Origin: JACVRX01 sp963819885
GTDB lineage: Bacteria; Actinomycetota; Actinomycetes; Jiangellales; Jiangellaceae
Direction: 5' to 3'
Length of the DNA: 64,000 bases
NCBI GenBank assembly: GCA_963819885.1
Contig: CAWFXV010000030.1
Coordinates: 62,001-126,000, forward strand
Made by a program: the position numbers and the translations under genes. This document shows, in pieces, positions 50,210 through 58,240 of this stretch (position 1 is the stretch's first letter; the number at the start of each line of letters is the position of its first letter). Under the pieces are notes generated by a model. The model ran no database searches. It was not told where the DNA came from and saw nothing but the letters and a program-made list of their open reading frames with translations.

Positions 50210-52927
50210 TCACCGGTGTCGAGCTGCCGAGCCCGCTCGGCAGCGGTGTAGACGCCGAGCGCCGATCGGGAGTCGAACGAGAGATAATCCAGCGCCAGCC
50301 GACGGAAGATGTAGTCGACGACGCTCTGCGGCCATCCGCACGTCCGGGTCGTCGGTCATGCCTGACGGCTCGAACCGCATGTTGGTGAACTTCTGCACGT
50401 AGGTCTCCAGCGGCACCCCGTACTGCAGCGCGATGGAGATCGCGATCGAGAAAGCGTCCATCACACCGGCAAGAGTGGAACCCTGCTTGCCCAGCTTGAG
50501 GAACACCTCGCCCAGCCCGTCGTCGGGATAGGAACCGGCCGTCATGTAGCCCTCGGCCCCGCCCACGGTGAACGACGTGGTGCGGCTCGGGCGAGACTTC
50601 GGCAGCCGCCGCCGGGTCGGCCGGTACTCGACAAGCACCTCGCGCTCCGGCTCCGCCTCCGCCGTCGCCTTCGCGCGTTTCGACACCGACAGCGGCTGAC
50701 CGACCTTGCAGTTGTCCCGGTAGATCGCCAGCGCCTTGAGCCCGAGCTTCCAGCCCTCGAAGTAGATGTGCTCGATCTCCTCGACGGTGGCCGATTCAGG
50801 CATATTGACCGTTTTGCTAATTGCGCCGGAAAGGTACGGCTGAACTGCCGCCATCATGTTGACGTGGCCCATAGGGCTGATGGATCGGGCACCCATCGCG
50901 CAGTCGAAGACCTCGTAATGCTCTTGCCGCAGACTGGGCGCGTCGACGACGTTTCCATGTTCGGCGATGTACTCGACGATCGCCTCGATCTGCTCCTCCT
51001 GGTATCCCAGCTGGCGCAGGGCACGGGGCACGGTCTGGTTGACGATCTGCATCGAACCGCCGCCGACGAGCTTCTTGAACTTGACCAGCGCCAGGTCCGG
51101 CTCGATGCCGGTCGTGTCGCAGTCCATCATCAACCCAATTGTTCCGGTAGGGGCCAGTAGTGATGCTTGTCCGTTTCGCCACCCATGGGCTTCACCGATT
51201 GCCAGACACTCCTGCCATGCCGCGGTTGCCAGGGAGTGAACGGGTCGGTCCAGGTCGTGGTAGGTCTCGAGCGCATCGTTGGCCGCCGCGTGCTTGCGCA
51301 TGACCCGCTTGTGGGCGTCGGCGTTACGGGCGTAGCCGTCGTACGCGCCGACGACACCGGCCAGCTCGGCCGATCGCTTGTACGCAGCACCAGTCATCAG
51401 CGATGTGATCGCCGCGGCCAGCGACCGCCCGCCCTCGGAGTCGTAGCCGTGTCCGGTGGCCATCAACAGCGCGCCGAGGTTCGCGTAGCCGATACCCAGC
51501 TGGCGGTAGGCGCGGGTTGTCTCGGTGATGGCTTCGGTCGGGAAGTCGGCGAAGCAGATCGAGATGTCCATTGCGGTGATGATCAGCTCGACGCAGCGAC
51601 GGAACAGGTCCGCGTCGAACGTGTCGTCGTCGCGCAGAAACTTCATCAGGTTAAGACGTGGACAAATTGCACGACGAATTGTCGAGTGACATGTATTCGG
51701 AGCAAGGATTACTTGCGGTGATACGTCCGGTTTCGGGGTTGGTGTGCCAGTCGTTGATCGTGCTGTCGTACTGAATCCCGGGTCGGCGCACTCCCACGCG
51801 GCCTGCGCCATCGACCGGAACAGCTTCTTCGCGTCGACGGTCTCGACCACCTCGCCGGTGAGCCGGGCTCGCAGACCGAAAGGGTCGCCGTTCTCGACCG
51901 CCTGCATGAACTCGTCGGAGACCCGGATCGAGTTGTTGGCGTTCTGGTACTGCACGGACACGATGTCCTTGCCGCCGAGGTCCATGTCGAACCCGGCGTC
52001 ACGCAGCGCGCGGATCTTGTCCTCCTCGCGCGCCTTGGTCTCGATGAACTCCTCGACGTCGGGATGGTCGACGTCGAGCACGACCATCTTGGCGGCACGG
52101 CGAGTCGCTCCACCGGACTTGATCGTCCCCGCGCTCGCGTCGGCGCCGCGCATGAAGCTCACCGGGCCCGACGCGGTACCGCCGGAGGAGAGCAGCTCTT
52201 TGCTGGACCGGATTCGGGACAGGTTGATGCCCGAGCCGGACCCGCCCTTGAAGATCAACCCCTCTTCTCGGTACCAGTTCAGGATCGAGTCCATCGAGTC
52301 GTCCACGGCGAGGATGAAACAGTTGTGCACGCGCAGGCCGCCAGAGAGGTACTCACCGCTCTCGGTCTGGATGTCGTAGACCTCCATTGGGCCGAGGTTT
52401 TCGATCCGGGCGATCTCCAGCCGCTTGATCTCCGTCGCTCCCCGGCCAGGGATGTCAAAGCTGGCTTCAAGAGCTCTTCTCGACTTCCTCGGGTCGATGA
52501 AGCCGATCTCGTCGGCAAACACCCGCCGATCACCAGCGTTCTGGATCCGCACGGTCCAGCAACCGTGTCGTGTTCGCTCGGGCATCTGGCCTTGAATGCC
52601 GACGCGCGGAGAAGATGCCGAACCGAAGCAGCAGACTGCTGAATCCCGCGAATCAGACTTCTCAGAAATCATGTCGACAGCAAGAAGCGTCGAGCGTTCC
52701 CGCGGGCGAGACATAGCCCTCGGCCTGGAAGATGCTCCGCAAGATAAGCCGCCACGATTGGCAGCGGTGCCGTGAAGAGCGTGCGTGGGCACCTCCATCT
52801 CGGTTCCGCGACGCCGAAGATCCCACGAATCAACGAAGTCATCCAAGCACATGTCCGTACAGCCGTGTCCGGCGGCAATCCAGCGTCTTGTCCAGCGTCT
52901 CGATCCGACGTTCGTGGCGCTGTACAC
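50210..52927 (-). CDS. nrdJ: Class II ribonucleotide reductase NrdJ, main fragment (includes intein C-terminal part)
   Basis: Adenosylcobalamin-dependent reductase of ribonucleotides to deoxyribonucleotides. From about 52321 the C-extein reads CFILAVDDSMDSILNWYREEG; later motifs are SLLAPTGTIGLMMDCDTTGIEPD, SKTVNMPESATVEEIEHIYFEGWKLGLKALAIYRDNCK and FTNMRFEPSGMTDDPDVRM. The part before 52321 is the 3' end of the intein. Two further frame breaks occur: at about 51778 (after CADPG) and about 51655, between which the true sequence NPCSEYMSLDNSSCNL is in another frame. After about 50330 this frame is wrong and ends in Arg-rich nonsense. The gene as given cannot make full NrdJ. Confidence 0.8.
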   Translation of the reverse strand: MYSATNVGSRRWTRRWIAAGHGCTDMCLDDFVDSWDLRRRGTEMEVPTHALHGTAANRGGLSCGASSRPRAMSRPRERSTLLAVDMISEKSDSRDSAVCCFGSASSPRVGIQGQMPERTRHGCWTVRIQNAGDRRVFADEIGFIDPRKSRRALEASFDIPGRGATEIKRLEIARIENLGPMEVYDIQTESGEYLSGGLRVHNCFILAVDDSMDSILNWYREEGLIFKGGSGSGINLSRIRSSKELLSSGGTASGPVSFMRGADASAGTIKSGGATRRAAKMVVLDVDHPDVEEFIETKAREEDKIRALRDAGFDMDLGGKDIVSVQYQNANNSIRVSDEFMQAVENGDPFGLRARLTGEVVETVDAKKLFRSMAQAAWECADPGFSTTARSTTGTPTPKPDVSPQVILAPNTCHSTIRRAICPRLNLMKFLRDDDTFDADLFRRCVELIITAMDISICFADFPTEAITETTRAYRQLGIGYANLGALLMATGHGYDSEGGRSLAAAITSLMTGAAYKRSAELAGVVGAYDGYARNADAHKRVMRKHAAANDALETYHDLDRPVHSLATAAWQECLAIGEAHGWRNGQASLLAPTGTIGLMMDCDTTGIEPDLALVKFKKLVGGGSMQIVNQTVPRALRQLGYQEEQIEAIVEYIAEHGNVVDAPSLRQEHYEVFDCAMGARSISPMGHVNMMAAVQPYLSGAISKTVNMPESATVEEIEHIYFEGWKLGLKALAIYRDNCKVGQPLSVSKRAKATAEAEPEREVLVEYRPTRRRLPKSRPSRTTSFTVGGAEGYMTAGSYPDDGLGEVFLKLGKQGSTLAGVMDAFSIAISIALQYGVPLETYVQKFTNMRFEPSGMTDDPDVRMAAERRRLHLPSAGAGLSLVRLPIGARRLHRCRAGSAARHR

Positions 52928-53410
52928 CTGGGAACATCGACGTCGAGTGCGCGTTGGTCACCCAGGCGAGTTCGGCATCGGTGACCGTCATTGCCTCGAT
53001 GGTGAGTGAGCGGTTCGTTCCCTTGTACTGGCCGACAAACCCATCCGACTGAAGCCAGCCCGCCAGCGCTGCCTGGAGCAATGTCGCTGAGACCTGATCT
53101 CGGACTCGCCTTCAGCGGCGCACCGATACCACTCCAGCTGATCGCCCGGGCGAAGCGTGCCGGCCTCGACGAACCGGCCGGTGCCATCGCCAGAGCTCCT
53201 CCACACCAGGTGGTCGGCCGTGACGTCGAGCTGGTAGCCGGCCTTGGTGTGCAGACGCAGCACGTCCTTCACACCATTGGCCTTGGTGGCGACGATCCGG
53301 GTGACCCCATGGGCGTCGTACACCTTGGTGCCGATCGCGTTGTCTTCGACAAGCTTGCCGATCGGGATCAAGCCCGCGGGCGTGCTGACCAGTGAGTCGT
53401 ACGGCTGGCA
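52322..53410 (-). mobile_element. Decayed intein in NrdJ
   Basis: The insertion lies between N-extein SPQQVSA and C-extein CFILAVDD. It starts with Cys (CQPYDSLVSTPAGLIPIGKL, block A), has block B (TADHLVWR), and ends EVYDIQTESGEYLSGGLRVHN (blocks F and G, His-Asn) before Cys+1. The span is 1089 bp, a multiple of three. The middle holds a LAGLIDADG-type region (LAGWLQSDGFVGQ near 53060, and PLPIVAAYL near 52790) spread over three frames, with an in-frame stop at 52988-52990. The splicing domains look intact while the endonuclease is broken. Confidence 0.8.
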
Positions 53411-53896
53411 CGCGCTCACCTGCTGCGGCGACGGCGTACCGACGTTGAACCAGACCGGGGAGTTGAACGAGAAGACCTGGTGCACGAGCATCCAGGCGAG
53501 CTCGTGCTCGAACACCTCGGCGTCCTCGGCGGTTGCGAAGTAGCCGTATTCCTCGCCGGCGCTGCGGTAGGTCTTGACGACCCGGTCGACGAGCTGGCGA
53601 AGGCTCCACTCCCGCGCGTCGGTGCCGACCGCGCCGCGGAAGTACTTGGTCGTGACGATCGTGGCGGCGTTGACCGACCAGAAGTCGGGGAACTCGACCC
53701 CGCGCTGCTCGAAGACCGTCTCGCCGGTCTTCCAGTTCTGCTGGACGACGTCGCGTCGCTCCCAGGTCAGTTCGTCGTAGGGGTGCACACCCGGGGTGGT
53801 GAAGATCCGCTCGATCGTCAAACCACCGGCAGCCTTCGGCCCACCCCGACGGTTCTCGCCGGCGCTCTGGCTCTGGCCGCTCACCGTTTCGGTCAT
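52988..53896 (-). CDS. nrdJ: NrdJ N-terminal fragment with intein N-terminal splicing domain
   Basis: Residues 1-162 are the NrdJ N-extein: LTIERIFTTPGVHPYDELTWERRDV, then FPDFWSVNAATIVTTKYFRG, then MLVHQVFSFNSPVWFNVGTPSPQQVSA. From Cys163 it is intein, in correct frame to about WYRCAAEGESEIRS and then out of frame to the stop at 52988. The start lies 88 bp after the nrdR end, so nrdR and nrdJ probably form one operon. Confidence 0.8.
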   Translation of the reverse strand: MTETVSGQSQSAGENRRGGPKAAGGLTIERIFTTPGVHPYDELTWERRDVVQQNWKTGETVFEQRGVEFPDFWSVNAATIVTTKYFRGAVGTDAREWSLRQLVDRVVKTYRSAGEEYGYFATAEDAEVFEHELAWMLVHQVFSFNSPVWFNVGTPSPQQVSACQPYDSLVSTPAGLIPIGKLVEDNAIGTKVYDAHGVTRIVATKANGVKDVLRLHTKAGYQLDVTADHLVWRSSGDGTGRFVEAGTLRPGDQLEWYRCAAEGESEIRSQRHCSRQRWRAGFSRMGLSASTRERTAHSPSRQ

Positions 53897-53983
53897 TCCC
53901 CGCTCCTTGTCGGTGTCCCCGCCCGGGCCCTGTCCCGAGTCGGTCGTCGTGGTTCGTTGCGTCGTTCGTACGGGCCGGATCCG

Positions 53984-54471
53984 TCACCCGCGGATTCGCG
54001 GCTGCGGCTCCGGGACGGTCTCCCCCCGCTCCACCCTCAACATCGAGATCTCCGCTTCGAAATCGGCCAGCGAGTCGAAGCTGCGGTACACGCTGGCGAA
54101 CCGCAGATATGCGACCTCGTCCAGCTCCCGCAACGGCCCGAGAATCGCCAGGCCGACCTCGTTGCTCGGCACCTCGGCCGCGCCCGCGGCCCGGATGCGG
54201 TCTTCCACCTGCTGGGCCAGCCGGGCCAGTGCATCCTCGCCGACGCCGGCGGCCCTGACAGGCCTTGCGTACACCGGCGATCACCTTGTCCCGGCTGAAC
54301 GGCTCGGTCGACTCCGGACCGCTTGACCACGGCGAGAGTCACCTGCTCGACGGTCGTGAACCGGCGGTCGCACTCCGGGCATTGCCGACGGCGGCGGATC
54401 GCGGTTCCGTCGTCGGCCGTGCGGCTGTCGACCACCCGGCTGTCGGGGTTGCGGCAGAACGGACAGTGCAC
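53984..54471 (-). pseudogene. nrdR: Transcriptional repressor NrdR, frameshifted
   Basis: The zinc-ribbon, ATP-cone repressor of ribonucleotide reductase genes. GTG 54471 begins HCPFCRNPDSRVVDSRTADDG, then RRRRQCPECDRRFTTVEQVTLAVVKRSG. One extra base follows (about 54310); the next segment FSRDKVIAGVRKACQG is in a second frame; after about 54255 the rest (GEDALARLAQQVEDRIRAAG, then EVGLAILGPLRELDEVAYLRFASVYRSF) is in a third. Overall length (488 bp) is normal for nrdR, so nothing large is missing. It lies directly upstream of nrdJ, its usual target. Confidence 0.8.
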
Positions 54472-54537
54472 GACTACCCCTTCTTCCGAGGGCCAACTCG
54501 GCGTGATCGTCATCCACTCTTTGCGGCCCTCCCCGGT

Positions 54538-54593
54538 GGAGAACCTGTGGATCTCCTGGGGAGAACCTGTGTGCCGTTGACCACAAGTTGTGG
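54538..54593 (-). promoter_or_regulatory. Repeats and palindrome upstream of nrdR
   Basis: The plus strand has GGAGAACCTGTG twice (54538-54549 and 54560-54571, 22 bp apart) and then the perfect palindrome CCACAAGTTGTGG (54581-54593), all 67-122 bp upstream of the nrdR start. NrdR boxes come in pairs upstream of RNR operons, but these do not match the usual 16-bp NrdR box closely. ACTACATCTAG at about 54614-54624 is a weaker alternative. The role is inferred from position only. The rest of the 279-bp gap to the LysM gene shows no gene. Confidence 0.35.
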
Positions 54594-54750
54594 AGGACTT
54601 ACACGGTTGTAACTACTACATCTAGGGGTAACCGTATGTCGCCTGTGTCCATCTGCGCAACCGATATCGAGCTCGTCTTCGGACGGGATCCATCGCCGCA
54701 GGTCATGCCCTCACGATGCCCTTCGGCTCGGCGTGTCGCGCCGGCTTCGC

Positions 54751-55192
54751 CTACCGACGCGGCACCACCAAGACGTCGCCAGGATGGATGTCTGCCCCCG
54801 ATCCCAACCCGTTCAGATCCACGATGGCATCGACGAGCACCCGAGGGTCGGCACTGGCGTCGATGGACCGAGCCAACTCCCAGAGGGTGCTCCCCGGCTC
54901 GACGACCACCGTCGTGGTCGCCATCGGCCGGTCCGGGGACGTGCTGCTCGATTGCATGATCGGCACCGCGGCGGCGACGGCCAACACCAGCCAGGTCAGT
55001 GCCACCACCGCCCTACCGCGTGCCGTGAGTCGAGACCCGCGCAGGTCCGGTGCGGACGAGTGATCGCACCTCGCGGCTCTCGGGCGCGGCACCGGGCCGG
55101 CGACGCGATCCGTCGAGACCACGGATCACCCGCACGGTGGCACCGGCTCGTGTCATCGGCTGAGTCGTCGGCAGGATCGTCACAGTTGTCAT
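54751..55192 (-). pseudogene. LysM-domain membrane protein next to lexA, frameshifted
   Basis: ATG 55192 has a strong site (GGAGG, five to six bases away) and reads MTTVTILPTTQPMTRAGAT, then VRVIRGLDGSRRRPGAAPESREVRSLVRTG. At about 55030-55060 the frame must change to continue RLTARGRAVVALTWLVLAVAAAVPIM (one membrane helix) and the LysM module (VVEPGSTLWELARSIDA, then LNGLGSGADIHPGDVLVVPRR). Small LysM proteins divergent from lexA are known in Gram-positives as SOS-induced division inhibitors (YneA-like), which fits the shared SOS box; that role is inferred. From an alternative start (55122) the reading lacks a family N-terminus. Confidence 0.65.
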
Positions 55193-55229
55193 CGCGGCCT
55201 CCGGTAGCCGTACTCGTACAATCGTTCGA

Positions 55230-55245
55230 TCGAACGCACGTACGA
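55230..55245. promoter_or_regulatory. SOS box between the LysM gene and lexA
   Basis: TCGAACGCACGTACGA matches the actinobacterial/Bacillus LexA box TCGAAC-N4-GTTCGA at 11 of 12 defined positions. A second, one-base-short relative, TCGAGACACGTTCGA, lies at 55271-55285. The site is 38 bp from the LysM start and 140 bp from lexA, so it can control both divergent genes. Confidence 0.75.
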
Positions 55246-55315
55246 GTTGTACAACGTGGGTCTGACAAAGTCGAGACACGTTCGAACAGGTGTTTGATCG
55301 TGTCGGCCGACACGA

Positions 55316-57598
55316 CTACCGTCGGAGACGACAGAACTCGCCGAACCCGGCGATCACGACTCGACAGGGCCAGAGGAGGCCGGTGTGGGCAGGCAGCGCG
55401 GAGAGGACCCGGAGGCGGGCGGCACGGTCCACCCCTTCCCCGACACGTCGCAGGATCCCGAAGGACTCACCCCTCGCCAGCGCCGCGTGCTCGAGGTCAT
55501 TCGCGACGCGCTCGAGCGTCGTGGGTATCCGCCGTCGATGCGCGAGATCGGCAAGGCGGCCGGGCTGGCCAGCCCGTCGAGCGTCTCCCATCAGCTTCAT
55601 GCGCTCGAGGCGAAGGGCTACATCCGCCGTGACGCCAACCTGCCGCGAGCGCTCGAAGTGCTCGACCCGGGTGAGCTTCGGTCCGTATCGGAGATCGACG
55701 AGACCGATCGCGATCAGCGTCCGACGCCGTCGTACGTGCCCGTTGTGGGCCGCATCGCGGCTGGTGGGCCGGTGCTCGCCGAACAGGCCGTCGAGGATGT
55801 CTTCCCGCTCCCCCGCCAACTCGTCGGCGAAGGCACGCTGTTCATGTTGCGCGTCACCGGCGATTCGATGATCGACGTCGCCATCTGCGACGGTGACTGG
55901 GTTGTCGTGAGGCAGCAACCGGTTGCCGAGAATGGCGAGATCGTCGCCGCGATGATCGAGGGCGAGGCGACGGTCAAGACCTATCGAAGGCGCGACGACC
56001 AGGTGTGGTTGATGCCCCACAACCCCGCCTACGATCCGATCGACGGCGCCGAGGCGACGATTCTCGGCCGCGTCGTCGCAGTGATGAGAAGGGTTTGAGT
56101 ACAGGCCGCCCGCAAGTAGCGTCGGGATCAAGGGCCGGTCGTCGATGAACAAGAGCGAGCTGGTCAAGGCCTGCGGAACACTGAGCGCGGGTAGCTCGGC
56201 GAGTCGCTGCAGGGCTGCCAGGACCACCTGCCGATCGGTGGTGAACCACATCGGTGGCAGCGATGCCCGCAGGAAGGCCCCGTAACGTGCCCTGACCAAC
56301 CTCGGGTCGAGAACCGCGACTACTCCCCGATCGCTGGCCCGGCGGATCAACCGGCCCGCGCCCTGGGCGAGCAACAACGCGGCGTGAGTCGCCGCCACGG
56401 ACATGAAGCCGTTACCGCCCATGCGCTCTACCGCCAGCTGCCGCGCCGAGTGAAGTGGGTCGTCCGGCCGGGGGAACGGGACCCGGTCGATCACGACCAG
56501 TTGGCAGGCGCCGCCGGGCACGTCGACGCCTTGCCACAGCGACAACGTGCCGAACAACGACGTCTGCTCTTCCTCGGCGAACCGTCGCACCAGCGTGGCG
56601 ACCACGTCTTCGCCCTGGCATAGCACCGGGAGATCGGGAGCACGCGCACGCACGTCCGCAGCCGCCTCCTCCGCCGCTCGTCGCGAAGAGAACAGGCCAA
56701 GAGTGCGTCCCCCGGCGGCGGTCATGAGCTCAGCCAGCGCGTCCAGGGCCGCTGGCCGCAGACCGTCGCGACCTGGGGGCGGGAGGTCTCGGGCGACGTA
56801 CAGAATCGCCTGCTTGCCGTAATCGAACGGCGAACCCACGTCGAGCCCGCGATACGCCGGCGCTTCCTCACCGGCCAGCCCGAGGGATTTCGCGATCGCG
56901 TCGAACGAGCCACCGAGTTGCATCGTCGCAGAGGTCGCCACGACCGTCGACGGCCCGAACAGTCGGTCGCGCAGCAATGCCGCGACCGAAAGCGGGGCGA
57001 TCCGCAGTCGGCGCGGGCCGCGGTCCTGGTCCTCGACCCAGACGACGTCGCTCTCGGCGTGAACCGTCATCCGTTCGGCGGTCCCGAAGATCTCGTCGAC
57101 CATCGCCTTCGCTGCCCGTCGGCCGGCTTCGACGTCAGGTTCCCGATCGGCGCCGGCTCCCGTCGCGAATCCCGACTGAACCGTCCGCGCAGCGTCACGG
57201 ACGGCCCTGACGGCTGCCGACAAGCCATCAGGCAGCACATCGAGTCGTCCTGGCTCCACCTCGACGAGCACCCGGCGCAGGATCTCCCCACCCTCCACGA
57301 GCTCGTCGAACACGACGGATTCGACGAAAGCGCGGGACCGGTTGGCCGCCCGTTCGACCAAGCCGGGAGACAGGTCCGCCGTGGCGATGCTCGTGACCCG
57401 GGCCGCGAGTTCGTGGCCTTCGTCGACCACGACAACGTCGTGATCAGGAAGGACCGGAACGCCTTCCAACGCGTCGATCGCGAGGAGCGCGTGGTTGGTG
57501 ACGATGATGTCGACGTCGCTCGGCGCGCTCTCTGGCCCGTTCGGCGAAGCATTCCGCGCCATATGGACACTTCCGAGCGCCAAGGCACTCCTGCGCAC
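55316..57598 (-). CDS. dinG: DinG-family helicase, C-terminal fragment (frameshifted)
   Basis: The helicase C-terminal part of a DinG/XPD-like superfamily 2 ATPase: DVDIIVTNHALLAIDALEGVPVLP (with VVVDEGHELAAR, the DEAH-type box), STVVATSATMQLGGSFDAIAKSLGL, LFSSRRAAEEAAADVR, LWQGVDVPGGACQLVVIDRVPFPRPDDPL and LLAQGAGRLIRRASDRGVVAVLDPRL. Homology begins at about 57510 and ends near 56180; beyond that the frame runs antisense through lexA to 55316, so the real stop was probably lost to an indel near 56150. One gene with the next entry. Confidence 0.72.
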   Translation of the reverse strand: MRRSALALGSVHMARNASPNGPESAPSDVDIIVTNHALLAIDALEGVPVLPDHDVVVVDEGHELAARVTSIATADLSPGLVERAANRSRAFVESVVFDELVEGGEILRRVLVEVEPGRLDVLPDGLSAAVRAVRDAARTVQSGFATGAGADREPDVEAGRRAAKAMVDEIFGTAERMTVHAESDVVWVEDQDRGPRRLRIAPLSVAALLRDRLFGPSTVVATSATMQLGGSFDAIAKSLGLAGEEAPAYRGLDVGSPFDYGKQAILYVARDLPPPGRDGLRPAALDALAELMTAAGGRTLGLFSSRRAAEEAAADVRARAPDLPVLCQGEDVVATLVRRFAEEEQTSLFGTLSLWQGVDVPGGACQLVVIDRVPFPRPDDPLHSARQLAVERMGGNGFMSVAATHAALLLAQGAGRLIRRASDRGVVAVLDPRLVRARYGAFLRASLPPMWFTTDRQVVLAALQRLAELPALSVPQALTSSLLFIDDRPLIPTLLAGGLYSNPSHHCDDAAENRRLGAVDRIVGGVVGHQPHLVVAPSIGLDRRLALDHRGDDLAILGNRLLPHDNPVTVADGDVDHRIAGDAQHEQRAFADELAGEREDILDGLFGEHRPTSRDAAHNGHVRRRRTLIAIGLVDLRYGPKLTRVEHFERSRQVGVTADVALRLERMKLMGDARRAGQPGRLADLAHRRRIPTTLERVANDLEHAALARGESFGILRRVGEGVDRAARLRVLSALPAHTGLLWPCRVVIAGFGEFCRLRR
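55385..56098 (+). CDS. lexA: SOS repressor LexA
   Basis: A 237-residue repressor-protease. The winged-helix DNA-binding part is LTPRQRRVLEVIRDALERRGYPPSMREIGKAAGLASPSSVSHQLHALEAKG; the autocleavage Ala-Gly is in VVGRIAAGGPVLAEQ; catalytic Ser is in VTGDSMIDVAICDGDWVVVR and Lys in EATVKTYRR. It is intact in one frame, unlike its neighbours. GTG 55385 follows an AGGAGG-like stretch (CAGAGGAGGCC). It is controlled by the SOS box upstream and convergent with dinG. Confidence 0.95.
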   Translation: MGRQRGEDPEAGGTVHPFPDTSQDPEGLTPRQRRVLEVIRDALERRGYPPSMREIGKAAGLASPSSVSHQLHALEAKGYIRRDANLPRALEVLDPGELRSVSEIDETDRDQRPTPSYVPVVGRIAAGGPVLAEQAVEDVFPLPRQLVGEGTLFMLRVTGDSMIDVAICDGDWVVVRQQPVAENGEIVAAMIEGEATVKTYRRRDDQVWLMPHNPAYDPIDGAEATILGRVVAVMRRV

Positions 57599-58168
57599 TC
57601 ACCGAGACCTGTGCCCAGGCGCGGTCGCTGATGCCTGGGTCAAGCCGATCCCGATCGCCCGTCCCACCGCCGATGCCTGTTCCTCGGCCCAGTCACGGGC
57701 GCGGACCACCTCGGCGCCCATCGCGGTGGATGACACCTCGGCGATCGGTACCAGCTCTCCCTGGTCGTCCGGCACACCCTCTCGGACCCGATGCAGGCAG
57801 GCGTAGTTCGACCGGCCTTTCAGCGTTGCCCACGCGAACGGGCGCCCCAGTTCTGGCTCCACGGCAGCGGCTAGCAATGGCAGGTCACGATCGACGAGCT
57901 GCGCCTGCAAGGCCAGCGTCGCGGTGGCGACGACAGCCGGTTTCTCGGAAGCGTCGGCGTAGAGCAGCGCCGGCACGAGGTAGGCGAGTGACTTGCCCGT
58001 TCCGGTTCCTGCCTGCACCAGCAGATGCTCAGCCCTCGTCCAGGCCGTCGCTACGGCCTCGGCCATCTCGACCTGGCCGGGACGCTCGCTGCCACCCAGT
58101 GCGTCGACCGCGGCGCTGAGCAGCTTGCGAACCCGGTCTGGGTCCAGGGCATCGGACTCGGCGTCCAC
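57599..58168 (-). CDS. dinG: DinG-family helicase, N-terminal fragment (frameshifted)
   Basis: Contains Walker A (VQAGTGTGKSLAYLVPALLYA) and motif Ia (VVATATLALQAQLVDRDLP), and ATLKGRSNYACLHRV, the first Cys of the iron-sulfur cluster loop. The frame breaks at about 57668; the expected continuation GDRDRLDPGISDRAWAQVSV, then ECLGARKCPYGAECFAERAR (the remaining three cluster cysteines) is in a second frame, and a second break at about 57510 returns to the helicase part. DinG enzymes unwind DNA or R-loops after damage; its location beside lexA fits. Confidence 0.75.
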   Translation of the reverse strand: MDAESDALDPDRVRKLLSAAVDALGGSERPGQVEMAEAVATAWTRAEHLLVQAGTGTGKSLAYLVPALLYADASEKPAVVATATLALQAQLVDRDLPLLAAAVEPELGRPFAWATLKGRSNYACLHRVREGVPDDQGELVPIAEVSSTAMGAEVVRARDWAEEQASAVGRAIGIGLTQASATAPGHRSR

Positions 58169-58200
58169 CCGGTCACGCTATCGGGCTTGTCGCGGCGGTC

Positions 58201-58220
58201 CCGTGCACCGAAGTGCACGG
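58201..58220. promoter_or_regulatory. Palindrome between dinG and the S9 peptidase gene
   Basis: Perfect 8-bp arms CCGTGCAC / GTGCACGG around CGAA, in the 72-bp divergent promoter region between dinG (start 58168) and the peptidase gene (start 58241). It could be an operator or a small hairpin in the peptidase leader; no regulator can be named. Confidence 0.4.
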
Positions 58221-58240
58221 CTCGTGATGGGATCGACGTC

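Noticed and set aside
52669..53187. Separate gene in a third frame within nrdJ
   Set aside because: Its only meaningful part (PLPIVAAYL) is the displaced intein endonuclease; the remainder is unrelated sequence.
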